Source: a virus. Taken from it: a stretch of DNA of 27,249 nt. Where the stretch lies: positions 1 to 27,249 of IMG/VR virus record IMGVR_UViG_3300027801_000131. One strand, 5' to 3'. Every line of letters begins with the position of its first letter. Positions within the stretch are counted from its first letter, which is position 1. Positions 1 through 6,947 of the stretch are shown here, in pieces. The notes under the pieces were generated by a model. The model worked only from the letters and a program-made list of their open reading frames with translations. It searched no databases and was not told the origin of the DNA. Made by a program: the position numbers and the translations under genes.

Positions 1-852
1 CATGGATCCTGATTGAAACAGATACTTCGCCCATTCTTTTTCTTCATCTACAGCTTCTCTGTACATATCATAAACTTCTTCTTCACAATCTTTCATCACT
101 TTCAACATCTCTTTGTCTTGTTCAAATTTTTGATAGTTCTTGATGATGTGTTGTGATATGGCGAGATGTTGAGACTCATCTCGAGCAATCAAAGAAATGA
201 TCTTCGCAGATCCTTCCATGAGCCTCAACTCCCCAAACCCAAATGTACACGCAAATGACACATAAAATCTAACTCCCTCAAGTATGTTGATACTGATCAA
301 CATTTTATAAAAAGCTTTCTTGAGTTCGTATGATGATATTTTGTGTCCTAATTGATATTGCATCCCCAATTTAATGAACTCGTCATATCCTTTTGTGACT
401 GAATCAGCTCTGGACACGATTTCTTTAGTATCGAGTATTGTATCAAACACCTCTGTGGGATTTGAATAGAGGTTTTTCACAATGTAAGTGTAAGATCGAC
501 TATGTATAGACTCCATAAAGTCCCAAGCTAAAATACAACCCTCTAGTTCTGGAATAGAACAATACGGCAGTAGGGCTAATGCTGGACCACGACCTTGTAC
601 TGAATCTAATAGTGTCTGATATTTAAGATTCGAAGTAAAGATGTGTTTTTGACCTTCGTCTAATGATTGATAATCATTTCTGTCTTTCTGTAGTGATACT
701 TCTTCTGGTCTCCAGAAGTAGCCTAGTTGTGTTTGTGTAAGTTTATCAAATATGGGGTATTTGAATTCATCAAATCTCTGAACTGAAAGTTCTTCTCCGA
801 AGAACATTGGTTCTTTTAATCTATTGATTCGTTTTCTATTGAATACTGTCAT
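1..852 (-). CDS. nrdB: Ribonucleotide reductase class Ia, small (beta) subunit, 3' part outside window
   Basis: Supplies the diferric-tyrosyl radical to NrdA for reducing NDPs to dNDPs. I translated 284 codons from the ATG at 850-852; the C-terminus lies beyond the window edge. The family ligands are visible: LLDS (first Asp), then ESIHSRSY with the Glu, the His and the radical Tyr, then LEGVRFYVSF (Glu), and RDESQH (Glu and His). These correspond to E. coli R2 residues D84, E115, H118, Y122, E204, E238 and H241. The start overlaps the NrdA stop as ATGA, which suggests translational coupling. T4 NrdB is 388 aa, so about 100 residues are missing here. The assignment is secure; the only limitation is truncation by the window. 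Confidence 0.97.
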   Translation of the reverse strand, partial: MTVFNRKRINRLKEPMFFGEELSVQRFDEFKYPIFDKLTQTQLGYFWRPEEVSLQKDRNDYQSLDEGQKHIFTSNLKYQTLLDSVQGRGPALALLPYCSIPELEGCILAWDFMESIHSRSYTYIVKNLYSNPTEVFDTILDTKEIVSRADSVTKGYDEFIKLGMQYQLGHKISSYELKKAFYKMLISINILEGVRFYVSFACTFGFGELRLMEGSAKIISLIARDESQHLAISQHIIKNYQKFEQDKEMLKVMKDCEEEVYDMYREAVDEEKEWAKYLFQSGSM

Positions 853-3185
853 ATCGCGCAAGCATCACAATCCTCATCATCTGTTTCATAATCTTCATAA
901 TGATCATTTGATATAGAATCTATCACTTCCTCAGTTAAAAGAATGTCTTCATCTGTTTTACTATCGTAAGTGTTCTGATAATAAGATGTTTTCCATCCAT
1001 ACTTGTATGTAGTCAGCATGTCTTTAGCCATTTCAGATAACGGAACTTCATTGTTCTCGTAATTCTCTGGATTATATGACCAATTACCACTAATGGCTTG
1101 ATCAAAAAACTTCTGCATGACTGCTACTACCTTTATATACCCGTCATTGTTAGGCATATCCCATAATAATGTGTAATTGTTCTTGAGATAAGGATAACCT
1201 GGGACTATCTGTTTCAGAGGTCCTTTCTTAGATTTCTTAATTGACAAGTAATCACGAGGTGGTTCTATACCGTTAGTCTCATTACTCACAACAGAGGAGC
1301 TCTCAGACGGCATCTGAGCCGACAATGTACTGTTCCTTACTCCGTGTTTAACTAGTTCTTCTCGTAAAGATTCCCAATCACACTCGTATTCAGGTTCGAC
1401 TATTTCGTCAACATCTTTCTTGTAATGATCTATGGGCATTAATCCACCGAAATACTTTGTTTCATTCCAACCATCACAAGAGCCTTTCTCTTTACTGAGT
1501 TGAATTGATGTTTTGAGTAAATTGTATTGAAAATGTTCTGATAGTCTGTGTACTAGTTTCCAAGCTTCTGGATCATCATACTTGACTTTGTTCTTAGCTA
1601 AGAAATGAGCCAATCCTATGAATCCGATACCCAAACTTCTTCTTCGTTTAGTTGATATTTCAGCAGCTGGTAGAGGATAGTCTTGATATTCAATGACTTC
1701 ATCTAAAGCTCTTACTGCCAGATCACATAGTTCTGGTAATTCTTTAAGATCATTAGTTAAATTACCAACATTGATAGCTGATAATATACACAACGCGACT
1801 TCTCCTTTTTTATCATTAGGTGAAGTTAATGGAGTTGTGGGTAATGTGATCTCTTGACATAAATTAGACATACTGATCTTAGCTTCATCTTCAAAGAATG
1901 ATGAATGACTATTACAATGATCTATGTTCATGATATAGAGTCTACCTGTTTCAGCTCTCTCTTTGAGTAACTCCATGAATAGTTTCTGAGCTCCGATCTT
2001 TTTCTTCGGAACTGAATAAGCTCTCTCGTATTTCTCATACATTTCATCAAACTCAGGTAGACCAAACGCCTCATACAATCCAGGAACTTCATGTGGTGAG
2101 AATAGTGTAATGTCTTCATTCTTGAGAAATCTCTCATAGAATAGTTTAGATATTTGTATTGAGTAGTCTAGTTTTCTGACTCTGTTATCTTCTGAGCCTT
2201 TGTTATTCTTGAGGACAATAATGTCTTCTATCTCTTGATGCCAAATCGGGAAATGAACCGTTGCCGAACCCCCGCGAACGCCATTTTGAGTACAACAACG
2301 GACTGTTGATTCGAACTTTTTAAGAAACGGAATAACTCCTGTGTGTTGGACCTCTCCGCCCCGAATTTTTGAACCCAATCCTCGTATTCTACCTGCGTTG
2401 ATACCAATTCCCGCACGCTGAGCGACATAACGACCAATAGCCATGTCAGAACTAAAAATACTGTCAAGAGTATCGTCGCTATCGACAAGAACACAACTAG
2501 CAAACTGTCGTAAAGGAGTCCTAATACCAGCCATGATCGGTGTTGGAATGTTAATCTTGAATGACGAAACGCTATCATAATATCTTTTAACATATTGTAA
2601 CCTGTTTTCTTTTGGATATTCTTTGAATAGAGTAGCTGCTATCAACATATACATATATTGAGGTGACTCGTATAATTGACCTGAACTTCTGTCTTGAACA
2701 AGATACTTATCTACAACTTGTCTTAGTCCAGCATATGTAAACAACAAATCTCTGTCGTGTTTCATATAACTGTCTAGTTTTTCCCATTCCTCGTCACTAT
2801 AGTATGTTATCAATTTCTCATCATAGACATTATAATTGATATTTCTTAATACTATATCTTTAAGAGGTGGGTAAATCTCAGAATCTTTCCACTTAGTGTT
2901 GAACACACTTTTTCTTACTTGAAACAACAACAATCTAGCTGCTACATATTGATAGTTCGGTGTTTCCAAACATATCAGATCAGCTGCTGACTTTATGAGA
3001 ATACTTTGTATCTCTGTTGATGTGATTCCATCATAAAATTGTAAACCCGAATTCATCTCGACTGACGATTCAGATACTCCTGCTACATCTCTACACGCAG
3101 CCTCTACCATTCTATGTACTTTCTCTAAATCTATGGCCTCTGTTTGACCACCACGTTTAACTACGAATGCTGTATTATCACCCAC
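849..3185 (-). CDS. nrdA: Ribonucleotide reductase class Ia, large (alpha) subunit
   Basis: This is the catalytic subunit that makes dNDPs for phage DNA synthesis, 778 aa. An ATP-cone-like N-terminus (VVKRGG, residues 8-13) suggests allosteric activity control. Catalytic residues align with E. coli NrdA: C231 and C466 as the redox pair, and SNLCQE giving N441, C443 and E445. The radical-transfer tyrosines are in WKTSYYQNT. The C-terminal tail ends CDACAI, with C773 and C776 as the thioredoxin/glutaredoxin-reducible pair. The start is GTG at 3183-3185, overlapping the primase stop by 8 bp, with GGAG about 10 nt upstream. It overlaps NrdB as ATGA. The order primase-nrdA-nrdB forms one compact transcription unit behind the promoter at 4198-4225. 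Confidence 0.98.
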   Translation of the reverse strand: MGDNTAFVVKRGGQTEAIDLEKVHRMVEAACRDVAGVSESSVEMNSGLQFYDGITSTEIQSILIKSAADLICLETPNYQYVAARLLLFQVRKSVFNTKWKDSEIYPPLKDIVLRNINYNVYDEKLITYYSDEEWEKLDSYMKHDRDLLFTYAGLRQVVDKYLVQDRSSGQLYESPQYMYMLIAATLFKEYPKENRLQYVKRYYDSVSSFKINIPTPIMAGIRTPLRQFASCVLVDSDDTLDSIFSSDMAIGRYVAQRAGIGINAGRIRGLGSKIRGGEVQHTGVIPFLKKFESTVRCCTQNGVRGGSATVHFPIWHQEIEDIIVLKNNKGSEDNRVRKLDYSIQISKLFYERFLKNEDITLFSPHEVPGLYEAFGLPEFDEMYEKYERAYSVPKKKIGAQKLFMELLKERAETGRLYIMNIDHCNSHSSFFEDEAKISMSNLCQEITLPTTPLTSPNDKKGEVALCILSAINVGNLTNDLKELPELCDLAVRALDEVIEYQDYPLPAAEISTKRRRSLGIGFIGLAHFLAKNKVKYDDPEAWKLVHRLSEHFQYNLLKTSIQLSKEKGSCDGWNETKYFGGLMPIDHYKKDVDEIVEPEYECDWESLREELVKHGVRNSTLSAQMPSESSSVVSNETNGIEPPRDYLSIKKSKKGPLKQIVPGYPYLKNNYTLLWDMPNNDGYIKVVAVMQKFFDQAISGNWSYNPENYENNEVPLSEMAKDMLTTYKYGWKTSYYQNTYDSKTDEDILLTEEVIDSISNDHYEDYETDDEDCDACAI

Positions 3186-4179
3186 TTACTTTACTCCAGT
3201 CACTCAAAGCCATCTTCGCTGACAACCCTGAAAATTTATTCTTATTAATAGTGTCTTCAATTATAGTTGAGGACAACCCGTTCAACACCATATCATTGAT
3301 GTCTTTTTCTTTTATAGACTTAGGCCAAATACATACTGTAAAACCATCTTCTATCATGTGAGATAAGTGTTTTATGATCTCAGGGTTTCTTGGTTCATTA
3401 TCAAACACAATTACAGCTTGCTCAGCTGGAACTATTGACTTCAACTTTGAGAAGTCACTACCAGCTACGGCGATTGCGTTTTGTAAAAATAAACTGTCAA
3501 TAGGGCCTTCTGTAACGTAAACTCTTTTGTTGTAATCGACTGTTCGTAAGCCGTAAATGAGTGGTTCTTTATCATCAAATTTTAATGTTAAATATCTTAG
3601 TTTGTTGTTATTTAGAGCCCTACCTGAAACACCAATTAGTTTTCCTTGTCTAGAATAGAAAGGTAATACTAGTCTTGGATCATTTCCAAATACTCTATCT
3701 TTATACTTATAATCTAGAGAACTTAGAGACTGACAATTCTCAATCGCGTACAATTCGTCCCATTTATCTTTCGGAATCTGTCTATGATTGAGATAATCAA
3801 TAGCTCTTTTTGAGTCTATAGCGAGTACACACCCGACCTTTTTGAGAGGATCATCTTTAAATACAATCTTACTCTTAGGTACTATAGTCTTATTTATAGT
3901 CGGTTCTTTCTTATAGAATTTCTCGACAGCGTACTGCTTCCACAATGTTGAATCTTGTTCTTTCAAAAACTTCGCGAAGCTTTTCGATTCACCACAGTTG
4001 TGACATTTGTATACGAATGTTTCTTTGTAAACGAAGTGATATCCTCGAGCTTTGTGAGGATTCTTCTCTGAGTCACCACAATAGGGACATGAATGATTTA
4101 ATAAATCTTCATTTTTCCATTTGGGGTTTCTGAATCTACTAGAGATCAAACGCAGATATTTTTTATCTACCCATAACAT
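3178..4179 (-). CDS. 61: T4 gp61-like DNA primase
   Basis: Synthesises RNA primers for the lagging strand together with the gp41 helicase; 333 aa against 342 aa for T4 gp61. The N-terminus has a zinc ribbon with CPYC (C31, C34) and CHNC (C59, C62). A TOPRIM-type catalytic core follows: VTEGPIDSLF with E224 and D228, then VFDNEPRN with D260 and E262. The ATG at 4177-4179 lies 18 nt after the -10 of a near-consensus promoter, with no Shine-Dalgarno sequence in between. It overlaps nrdA by 8 bp. In this genome it is separated from gp41 by about 15 kb of virion and enzyme genes. Confidence 0.95.
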   Translation of the reverse strand: MLWVDKKYLRLISSRFRNPKWKNEDLLNHSCPYCGDSEKNPHKARGYHFVYKETFVYKCHNCGESKSFAKFLKEQDSTLWKQYAVEKFYKKEPTINKTIVPKSKIVFKDDPLKKVGCVLAIDSKRAIDYLNHRQIPKDKWDELYAIENCQSLSSLDYKYKDRVFGNDPRLVLPFYSRQGKLIGVSGRALNNNKLRYLTLKFDDKEPLIYGLRTVDYNKRVYVTEGPIDSLFLQNAIAVAGSDFSKLKSIVPAEQAVIVFDNEPRNPEIIKHLSHMIEDGFTVCIWPKSIKEKDINDMVLNGLSSTIIEDTINKNKFSGLSAKMALSDWSKVSG

Positions 4180-4197
4180 AATTTATCTATAGTATCT

Positions 4198-4225
4198 ATT
4201 ATAACAGCTTTCGCTGTGTTGTCAA
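4198..4225 (-). promoter_or_regulatory. Sigma70-type promoter of the primase-nrdA-nrdB unit
   Basis: On the minus strand: TTGACA at 4225-4220, a 16-bp spacer, then TATAAT at 4203-4198, preceded by TG one base away (extended -10). Both hexamers are perfect. The spacer holds a 5-bp inverted repeat with a GAAA loop (4204-4217). It shares the ACCTTGACA and TGTTATAATAGATA blocks with the promoter at 4960-4987. Confidence 0.88.
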
Positions 4226-4264
4226 GGTCAGTCCTTGAATAGTATAATTATTTCACATTGAACT

Positions 4265-4385
4265 GTTTCATTACAGAAACTTCTCACAAATTCAGAAGCA
4301 GAAGATAAATCATCTCTGCTTCTGACTTCTATTGTGATAATAGAATTACTTCGATTTGAAGTTAGGCTCTCAGAACGATTTCTGA
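4265..4385 (-). ncRNA. Array of five tandem hairpins in noncoding DNA (candidate structured RNA or 3' UTR)
   Basis: The 221-nt gap between the lipoprotein stop and the primase start contains five perfect stem-loops in a row. In minus-strand order they are: 4385-4370 (6-bp stem, 4-nt loop), 4362-4348 (5-bp stem, 5-nt loop), 4345-4327 (7-bp stem, 5-nt loop), 4325-4292 (11-bp stem, extendable by 3 bp with one bulge) and 4280-4265 (5-bp stem, 6-nt loop). Hairpins two to four are separated by only 1-2 nt. I found no convincing ORF. None is followed by a clear U tract, so they are poor terminators. The strand is inferred from the neighbouring genes because hairpins are strand-symmetric. Function is unknown: mRNA stability element, phage sRNA or attenuator are all possible. 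Confidence 0.5.
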
Positions 4386-4400
4386 ATTGTCGAAAGGAGC

Positions 4401-4673
4401 TTACTCTTTTGGGCTTTCTTCTGGTTCTTGCATTTCGTCAGTTTGTTCGTCCACGTATTCAGCACCTGACTCGACAACACCTGCTGTGGTGTCAATGACA
4501 AAGGCTGTTGCGTCAACAACATCTTCAGCGACTGCTGAGACTACAGTAGCAGTTCCACCAACTACGGCATCAACTGTTCCTGTTACAATCTCCTTTCCAC
4601 CTTCCCATACTGAATTGATAGAAGCGCATGAGGCAAGTAGAATAAGAAAACTTATAGCTATTAAGTTTTTCAT
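4401..4673 (-). CDS. Small lipoprotein
   Basis: 90 aa. The N-terminus is a lipoprotein signal peptide: MKN, hydrophobic residues 4-15, and lipobox LLASC with the acylated Cys at 16. The mature part (17-70) is a Val/Ala/Thr-rich stretch with repeating TVDAVV, ATVVSAV and DVVDATA segments. It probably forms an amphipathic helix or beta-prone repeat. The tail (71-90) is very acidic. AAGGAATAAAGTT precedes the ATG. It lies downstream of the spanin pair, so an envelope role in lysis or superinfection exclusion is plausible. I recognise no named family and infer no specific function. Confidence 0.72.
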   Translation of the reverse strand: MKNLIAISFLILLASCASINSVWEGGKEIVTGTVDAVVGGTATVVSAVAEDVVDATAFVIDTTAGVVESGAEYVDEQTDEMQEPEESPKE

Positions 4674-4711
4674 AACTTTATTCCTTTTTTTTATTATTAT
4701 TATAATAATTT

Positions 4712-4741
4712 AATTAAAACACTACGCCAACTGCGCTAGTG
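4712..4741 (-). terminator. Possible rho-independent terminator upstream of the lipoprotein gene
   Basis: On the minus strand, an 8-bp stem with one bulged G (CACTA paired with TAGTG, plus CGC with GCG) and an AGTTG loop is followed by TTTTAATT. It comes after the 44-aa ORF at 4779-4913 and about 40 nt before the lipoprotein ATG. A second hairpin (4746-4761, GGCAC/GTGCC) lies just upstream. The U tract is short, so partial termination or a structured 5' leader for the lipoprotein mRNA is equally possible. Confidence 0.4.
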
Positions 4742-4768
4742 CTGCGGCACTTCAATGTGCCTACCCTA

Positions 4769-4776
4769 TATTTATG
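4769..4776 (-). promoter_or_regulatory. Possible T4-type late promoter (CATAAATA) before the lipoprotein gene
   Basis: The minus strand reads CATAAATA, one mismatch from the T4 late -10 element TATAAATA, followed by TAGGGTAG. Initiation about 6 nt downstream would start an RNA just before the hairpins at 4761-4712, about 90 nt ahead of the lipoprotein ATG. The evidence is positional only. Confidence 0.3.
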
Positions 4777-4778
4777 TC

Positions 4779-4913
4779 TTAATGATTCTCTAATATTCGT
4801 AAATTGTGAGCTGAATGATATAAAAAATCATACGTTATTTCAATCGAATGTACTATTAATATTATTGTAAGAAGAAAGGCGCATACCTTTAACCATTTAA
4901 TCATGTGTTTCAT
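4779..4913 (-). CDS. Small membrane protein, 44 aa
   Basis: Too short for ordinary gene calling. The ATG at 4911-4913 is preceded by AGGAAATATT, a reasonable Shine-Dalgarno context, and TAA is at 4779-4781. The protein starts MKHMIKWLKVC, runs through one hydrophobic segment (about residues 11-24, including FLLTIILIV) and ends in a short polar tail LRILENH. The positive N-terminus suggests a cytoplasmic N-terminus with a single membrane span. It is the first reading frame after the promoter at 4960-4987 and is followed by a possible terminator, so that promoter appears to serve mainly this ORF. The function is unknown. Lying next to the spanins, a holin or antiholin-like role can be imagined but nothing proves it. 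Confidence 0.55.
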   Translation of the reverse strand: MKHMIKWLKVCAFLLTIILIVHSIEITYDFLYHSAHNLRILENH

Positions 4914-4929
4914 AATATTTCCTAAGTAT

Positions 4930-4944
4930 GTTCAAACTTTGAAC
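4930..4944 (-). promoter_or_regulatory. 15-bp perfect palindrome in the early transcribed region
   Basis: GTTCAAAGTTTGAAC has 7-bp arms around a single central base. It lies about 9-23 nt downstream of the expected start site of the promoter at 4960-4987. It could be a repressor operator or a 5' mRNA hairpin; a one-base loop is too tight for a full-length RNA hairpin, which slightly favours protein binding. Confidence 0.35.
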
Positions 4945-4959
4945 AAACTCTATATATCT

Positions 4960-4987
4960 ATTATAACAGCTTTTGTTGAGTTGTCAA
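4960..4987 (-). promoter_or_regulatory. Sigma70-type promoter in front of the 44-aa membrane ORF
   Basis: Minus strand: TTGACA at 4987-4982, a 16-bp spacer, TATAAT at 4965-4960 with extended -10 TG. It shares AGCTGTTATAATAGATA with the primase promoter. It lies immediately after the end of the o-spanin gene. Confidence 0.85.
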
Positions 4988-4989
4988 GG

Positions 4990-5553
4990 TTAGTCTTTTT
5001 CTCTTGGAAATAGACCGATAGTTGGTCTTCTTGAGTCACTACCATTTGTCACACCAACAGCATCTTGAGTTGATCCGTCTGGATTTTTGATAGTTACATT
5101 TCTGTAGTAGATAACAACCTCTTGAACTTCTCTTAAATATCGTCTTAACTCTTGCATATTAAAGCTCATTAGTTCATAATCGTCTATTGTCATTGCGACA
5201 AAGACCACATCTCCACCATTTAATTTCTTAATGTCATCTAGAAATCTGTCAAGATATGTGTAGCCGTCTGGCCATGAAGGGTTTTCTTTACCAAGAGTAC
5301 AGTCTCTTTTACCTTCTGGATTCTTATTACAAGGATTAGCTATCTTGGCTTCACTCACAACAAACCATTTAGGATCCTTTAGATCAATAGACCTAGGCAT
5401 AGTAGGTTGAATGATCTCAATCTCTATAGGTTTAGATATTACTTCTACTTGTTTTGATGCACAACCACTAATTATTAGTAGTGGAAGCATCGTCAAGATT
5501 GTCAAGCATTTTACTGTCATTTTCAATCGTGATGAATATTTTCGCTGTTCCAT
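4990..5553 (-). CDS. Probable outer-membrane spanin (Rz1-like lipoprotein)
   Basis: 187 aa. A hydrophobic signal (residues 15-30) ends in lipobox IISGC with Cys31, so it is probably acylated and anchored in the outer membrane facing the periplasm. The gene begins out of frame inside the end of the preceding inner-membrane coiled-coil gene (86-bp overlap). This is the typical architecture of two-component spanins, which fuse the inner and outer membranes at lysis. At about 150 mature residues it is much larger than lambda Rz1. The globular part includes DGYTYLDRFLDDI and a DDYEL segment of unknown fold. The start could instead be Met12 (ATG ending at 5520), which gives a more usual 19-residue signal. 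I base the assignment on architecture, not on sequence similarity. Confidence 0.62.
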   Translation of the reverse strand: MEQRKYSSRLKMTVKCLTILTMLPLLIISGCASKQVEVISKPIEIEIIQPTMPRSIDLKDPKWFVVSEAKIANPCNKNPEGKRDCTLGKENPSWPDGYTYLDRFLDDIKKLNGGDVVFVAMTIDDYELMSFNMQELRRYLREVQEVVIYYRNVTIKNPDGSTQDAVGVTNGSDSRRPTIGLFPREKD

Positions 5554-5854
5554 CGTTTACTCTCTTTTCAATTAGACCTGGTTTAGCTATTGCTAACTTA
5601 TTCAAATTATGTCTTTTGAATATGTCTAAGTATCTAGTCATTTCACCTTCAATCTCAGCATTTCTAGCTGTTAAATTGTTTAAGGCTTTTCCCTGTCGTT
5701 CAAAGTTCTCTTTAATTACTTCTATTGTTTTTTTCTGTTCATCAACAGCAAAAGTTAAGGCCATGTTCTCAGCCTTTACTGCTTCGTATTGATTATATAA
5801 GAAATAGGATCCCATTCCCATTACTAAGATAATACCCATTAATACTTTACTCAT
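5468..5854 (-). CDS. Probable inner-membrane spanin (Rz-like)
   Basis: 128 aa. An N-terminal transmembrane anchor (about residues 4-20, VLMGIILVMGMGSYFLY) is followed by a long predicted coiled coil (about 22-80, rich in E, K, N and Q), then a short periplasmic end. This type II topology is characteristic of i-spanins. The downstream lipoprotein gene starts inside its 3' end in another frame. The start overlaps the stop of the preceding 76-aa gene as ATGA. I infer that with the lipoprotein it forms the envelope-spanning complex required for the last step of lysis in Gram-negative hosts. The lysozyme of this phage is encoded about 20 kb away, so the lysis genes are not in one cassette. Confidence 0.65.
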   Translation of the reverse strand: MSKVLMGIILVMGMGSYFLYNQYEAVKAENMALTFAVDEQKKTIEVIKENFERQGKALNNLTARNAEIEGEMTRYLDIFKRHNLNKLAIAKPGLIEKRVNDGTAKIFITIENDSKMLDNLDDASTTNN

Positions 5855-6081
5855 AATTCATTGTACTCTCTAATCATATAATCGATAGGAGTTTGAGTTT
5901 TGATTTCAACCACTCTATCATTTATATCTTTAAAAATTATGTGTTTTGGAGTTATCTTGATTTTCTTCTTCACGATAAATTTATGAGTTTCTTTCTGATC
6001 AAAAGCATCTCTGTATGTGATCCAAATCTCATAATACTGACCTCGAATAAGTTCAAGTATCCAATTCCATATTCTATTCAT
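5851..6081 (-). CDS. Hypothetical protein, 76 aa
   Basis: I do not recognise the family. The protein has an aromatic N-terminus (MNRIWNWILELIRG) that could be an amphipathic membrane-associating helix, followed by a beta-rich basic region with IVKKKIKITPKHIIF. Its ATG overlaps the stop of the HNH-like gene as ATGA, and its own stop overlaps the i-spanin start as ATGA. Tight coupling on both sides indicates expression with the spanin genes, so a lysis or late role is possible. Confidence 0.7.
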   Translation of the reverse strand: MNRIWNWILELIRGQYYEIWITYRDAFDQKETHKFIVKKKIKITPKHIIFKDINDRVVEIKTQTPIDYMIREYNEL

Positions 6082-6467
6082 TTCTTTCTAGCTTTTCTTA
6101 TCGCTAGTTCCTTAACTCTCCGTAAGAGTTTCTTTTTCTTTCTGACTACTACTGTAGATGAATCGTCACCAGTACCTGCTATGTGTGGGCCTGTAACTGA
6201 CCCCATATCTTCTGACTTTAACTTGAGTTTCTGAGCTCTGAGTCTAGGTTCTCGTCTGTTGTAGTGTTGAGTTACTAAAGAAAGATTCTTCTTATCATTA
6301 TTTAATGGATCATTATCTTTATGATGTACATCTTTACCATCACCTTTTTCAGCTTTACCTTCTTTTTCCATTTGTCTACGAGCTCTCTTACGAGCTGCGT
6401 TTCTAGCCATTTGTTCTGGTCTAGAATGATAGTTTTCTCTTTCTTTCTTATAATTTCTCATAAACAT
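6078..6467 (-). CDS. HNH-like protein
   Basis: 129 aa and very basic. Residues about 40-75 contain GDGKDVHHKDNDPLNN followed by NLSLVTQHYNRR. This matches the betabeta-alpha-metal core of HNH nucleases (DVHHKDxxPLNNxxxNL). The paired His and downstream Asn are present; no flanking zinc-binding CxxC pairs are seen. The N-terminal 35 residues are rich in Arg and Lys, and the C-terminus ends in a Lys/Arg tail. It could be a nicking or homing-type nuclease, or a basic DNA-binding virion protein that kept the fold. The first Met overlaps the end of the peroxiredoxin gene by 20 bp; Met3 (ATG ending at 6461) is an alternative start. Confidence 0.68.
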   Translation of the reverse strand: MFMRNYKKERENYHSRPEQMARNAARKRARRQMEKEGKAEKGDGKDVHHKDNDPLNNDKKNLSLVTQHYNRREPRLRAQKLKLKSEDMGSVTGPHIAGTGDDSSTVVVRKKKKLLRRVKELAIRKARKK

Positions 6468-6927
6468 TTTCTGGTGTTGAGACTACATATGGATCTTCTC
6501 CATGATTGTCTTCAATACCTTCCTCGGCGAACATTTGTTCTACTATACCGTTATTTATAACAACAGCGTATCTCCAACTCCTCATTCCGAATCCTAAATT
6601 AGTCTTGTCAACTAACATACCCATTTTTCTTGTAAATTCACCGTTTCCGTCAGCTATACATTTAACTTTGAATCCGTCGGTATGTTGTTTAGCCCACGCG
6701 TGCATGACGAACCCGTCATTGACTGAAACACAATATATCTCATCAATTCCTTTCTCTAAGAATTGATCGTACATAGCTTCATAGCCAGGTAGTTGTTTAC
6801 TTGAACAAGTTGGTGTGAAAGCACCGGGTAATCCGAATACGATTACTTTTTTTTCTTTGAATAAATCCCACCCTGATCTAGGGTCCATTGGTTGGTTTAG
6901 GTAAAATTCTGGTGATGTTAGATTCAT
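6448..6927 (-). CDS. Peroxiredoxin, Prx5-like
   Basis: 159 aa, a full-length thioredoxin-fold peroxidase. The active-site segment PGAFTPTCSSKQLPGYE carries the TxxC motif with peroxidatic Cys41. The downstream ISVND-like strand (VSVNDGFVM), the AWAK helix and the ADGNGEFTRKMG loop are typical of the Prx5 group of the AhpC/TSA superfamily. Other cysteines are C66 and C90; neither occupies an obvious resolving position, so it may be a 1-Cys enzyme reduced by host or phage glutaredoxin/thioredoxin. AGAGAGGATATATT precedes the ATG. I infer that it detoxifies peroxides in the infected cell, an auxiliary metabolic role. Its placement among late genes is notable. Confidence 0.92.
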   Translation of the reverse strand: MNLTSPEFYLNQPMDPRSGWDLFKEKKVIVFGLPGAFTPTCSSKQLPGYEAMYDQFLEKGIDEIYCVSVNDGFVMHAWAKQHTDGFKVKCIADGNGEFTRKMGMLVDKTNLGFGMRSWRYAVVINNGIVEQMFAEEGIEDNHGEDPYVVSTPENVYEKL

Positions 6928-6947
6928 AATATATCCTCTCTAATTAT

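Noticed and set aside
2228-2593. Alternative frame of 121 codons inside nrdA
   Set aside because: Overlaps the highly conserved catalytic region of NrdA in another frame with no recognisable features.
3891-3898. Perfect TATAAATA late box inside the primase gene
   Set aside because: Intragenic, far from any start; chance occurrence is likely.
4387-4713. Plus-strand frame of 108 codons opposite the lipoprotein gene
   Set aside because: It is antisense to a gene with a clear lipobox and Shine-Dalgarno; its composition is the mirror of the Val/Ala/Thr repeats, with a poly-Ile end from an AT-rich run.
4720-4750. tRNA D-arm-like string TAGCGCAGTTGG on the minus strand
   Set aside because: No anticodon or T arm follows; the next bases are an AT-rich run. 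The same bases fit a terminator-like hairpin better.
5893-6234. Plus-strand frame of 113 codons opposite the 76-aa and HNH-like genes
   Set aside because: Low-complexity Phe/Ser-rich translation typical of antisense to Lys/Glu-rich genes; no ribosome-binding or promoter context.
6552-6559. Perfect TATAAATA late box inside the peroxiredoxin gene
   Set aside because: About 85 nt before the HNH-like start, so not impossible, but it encodes part of a conserved strand and is indistinguishable from chance.
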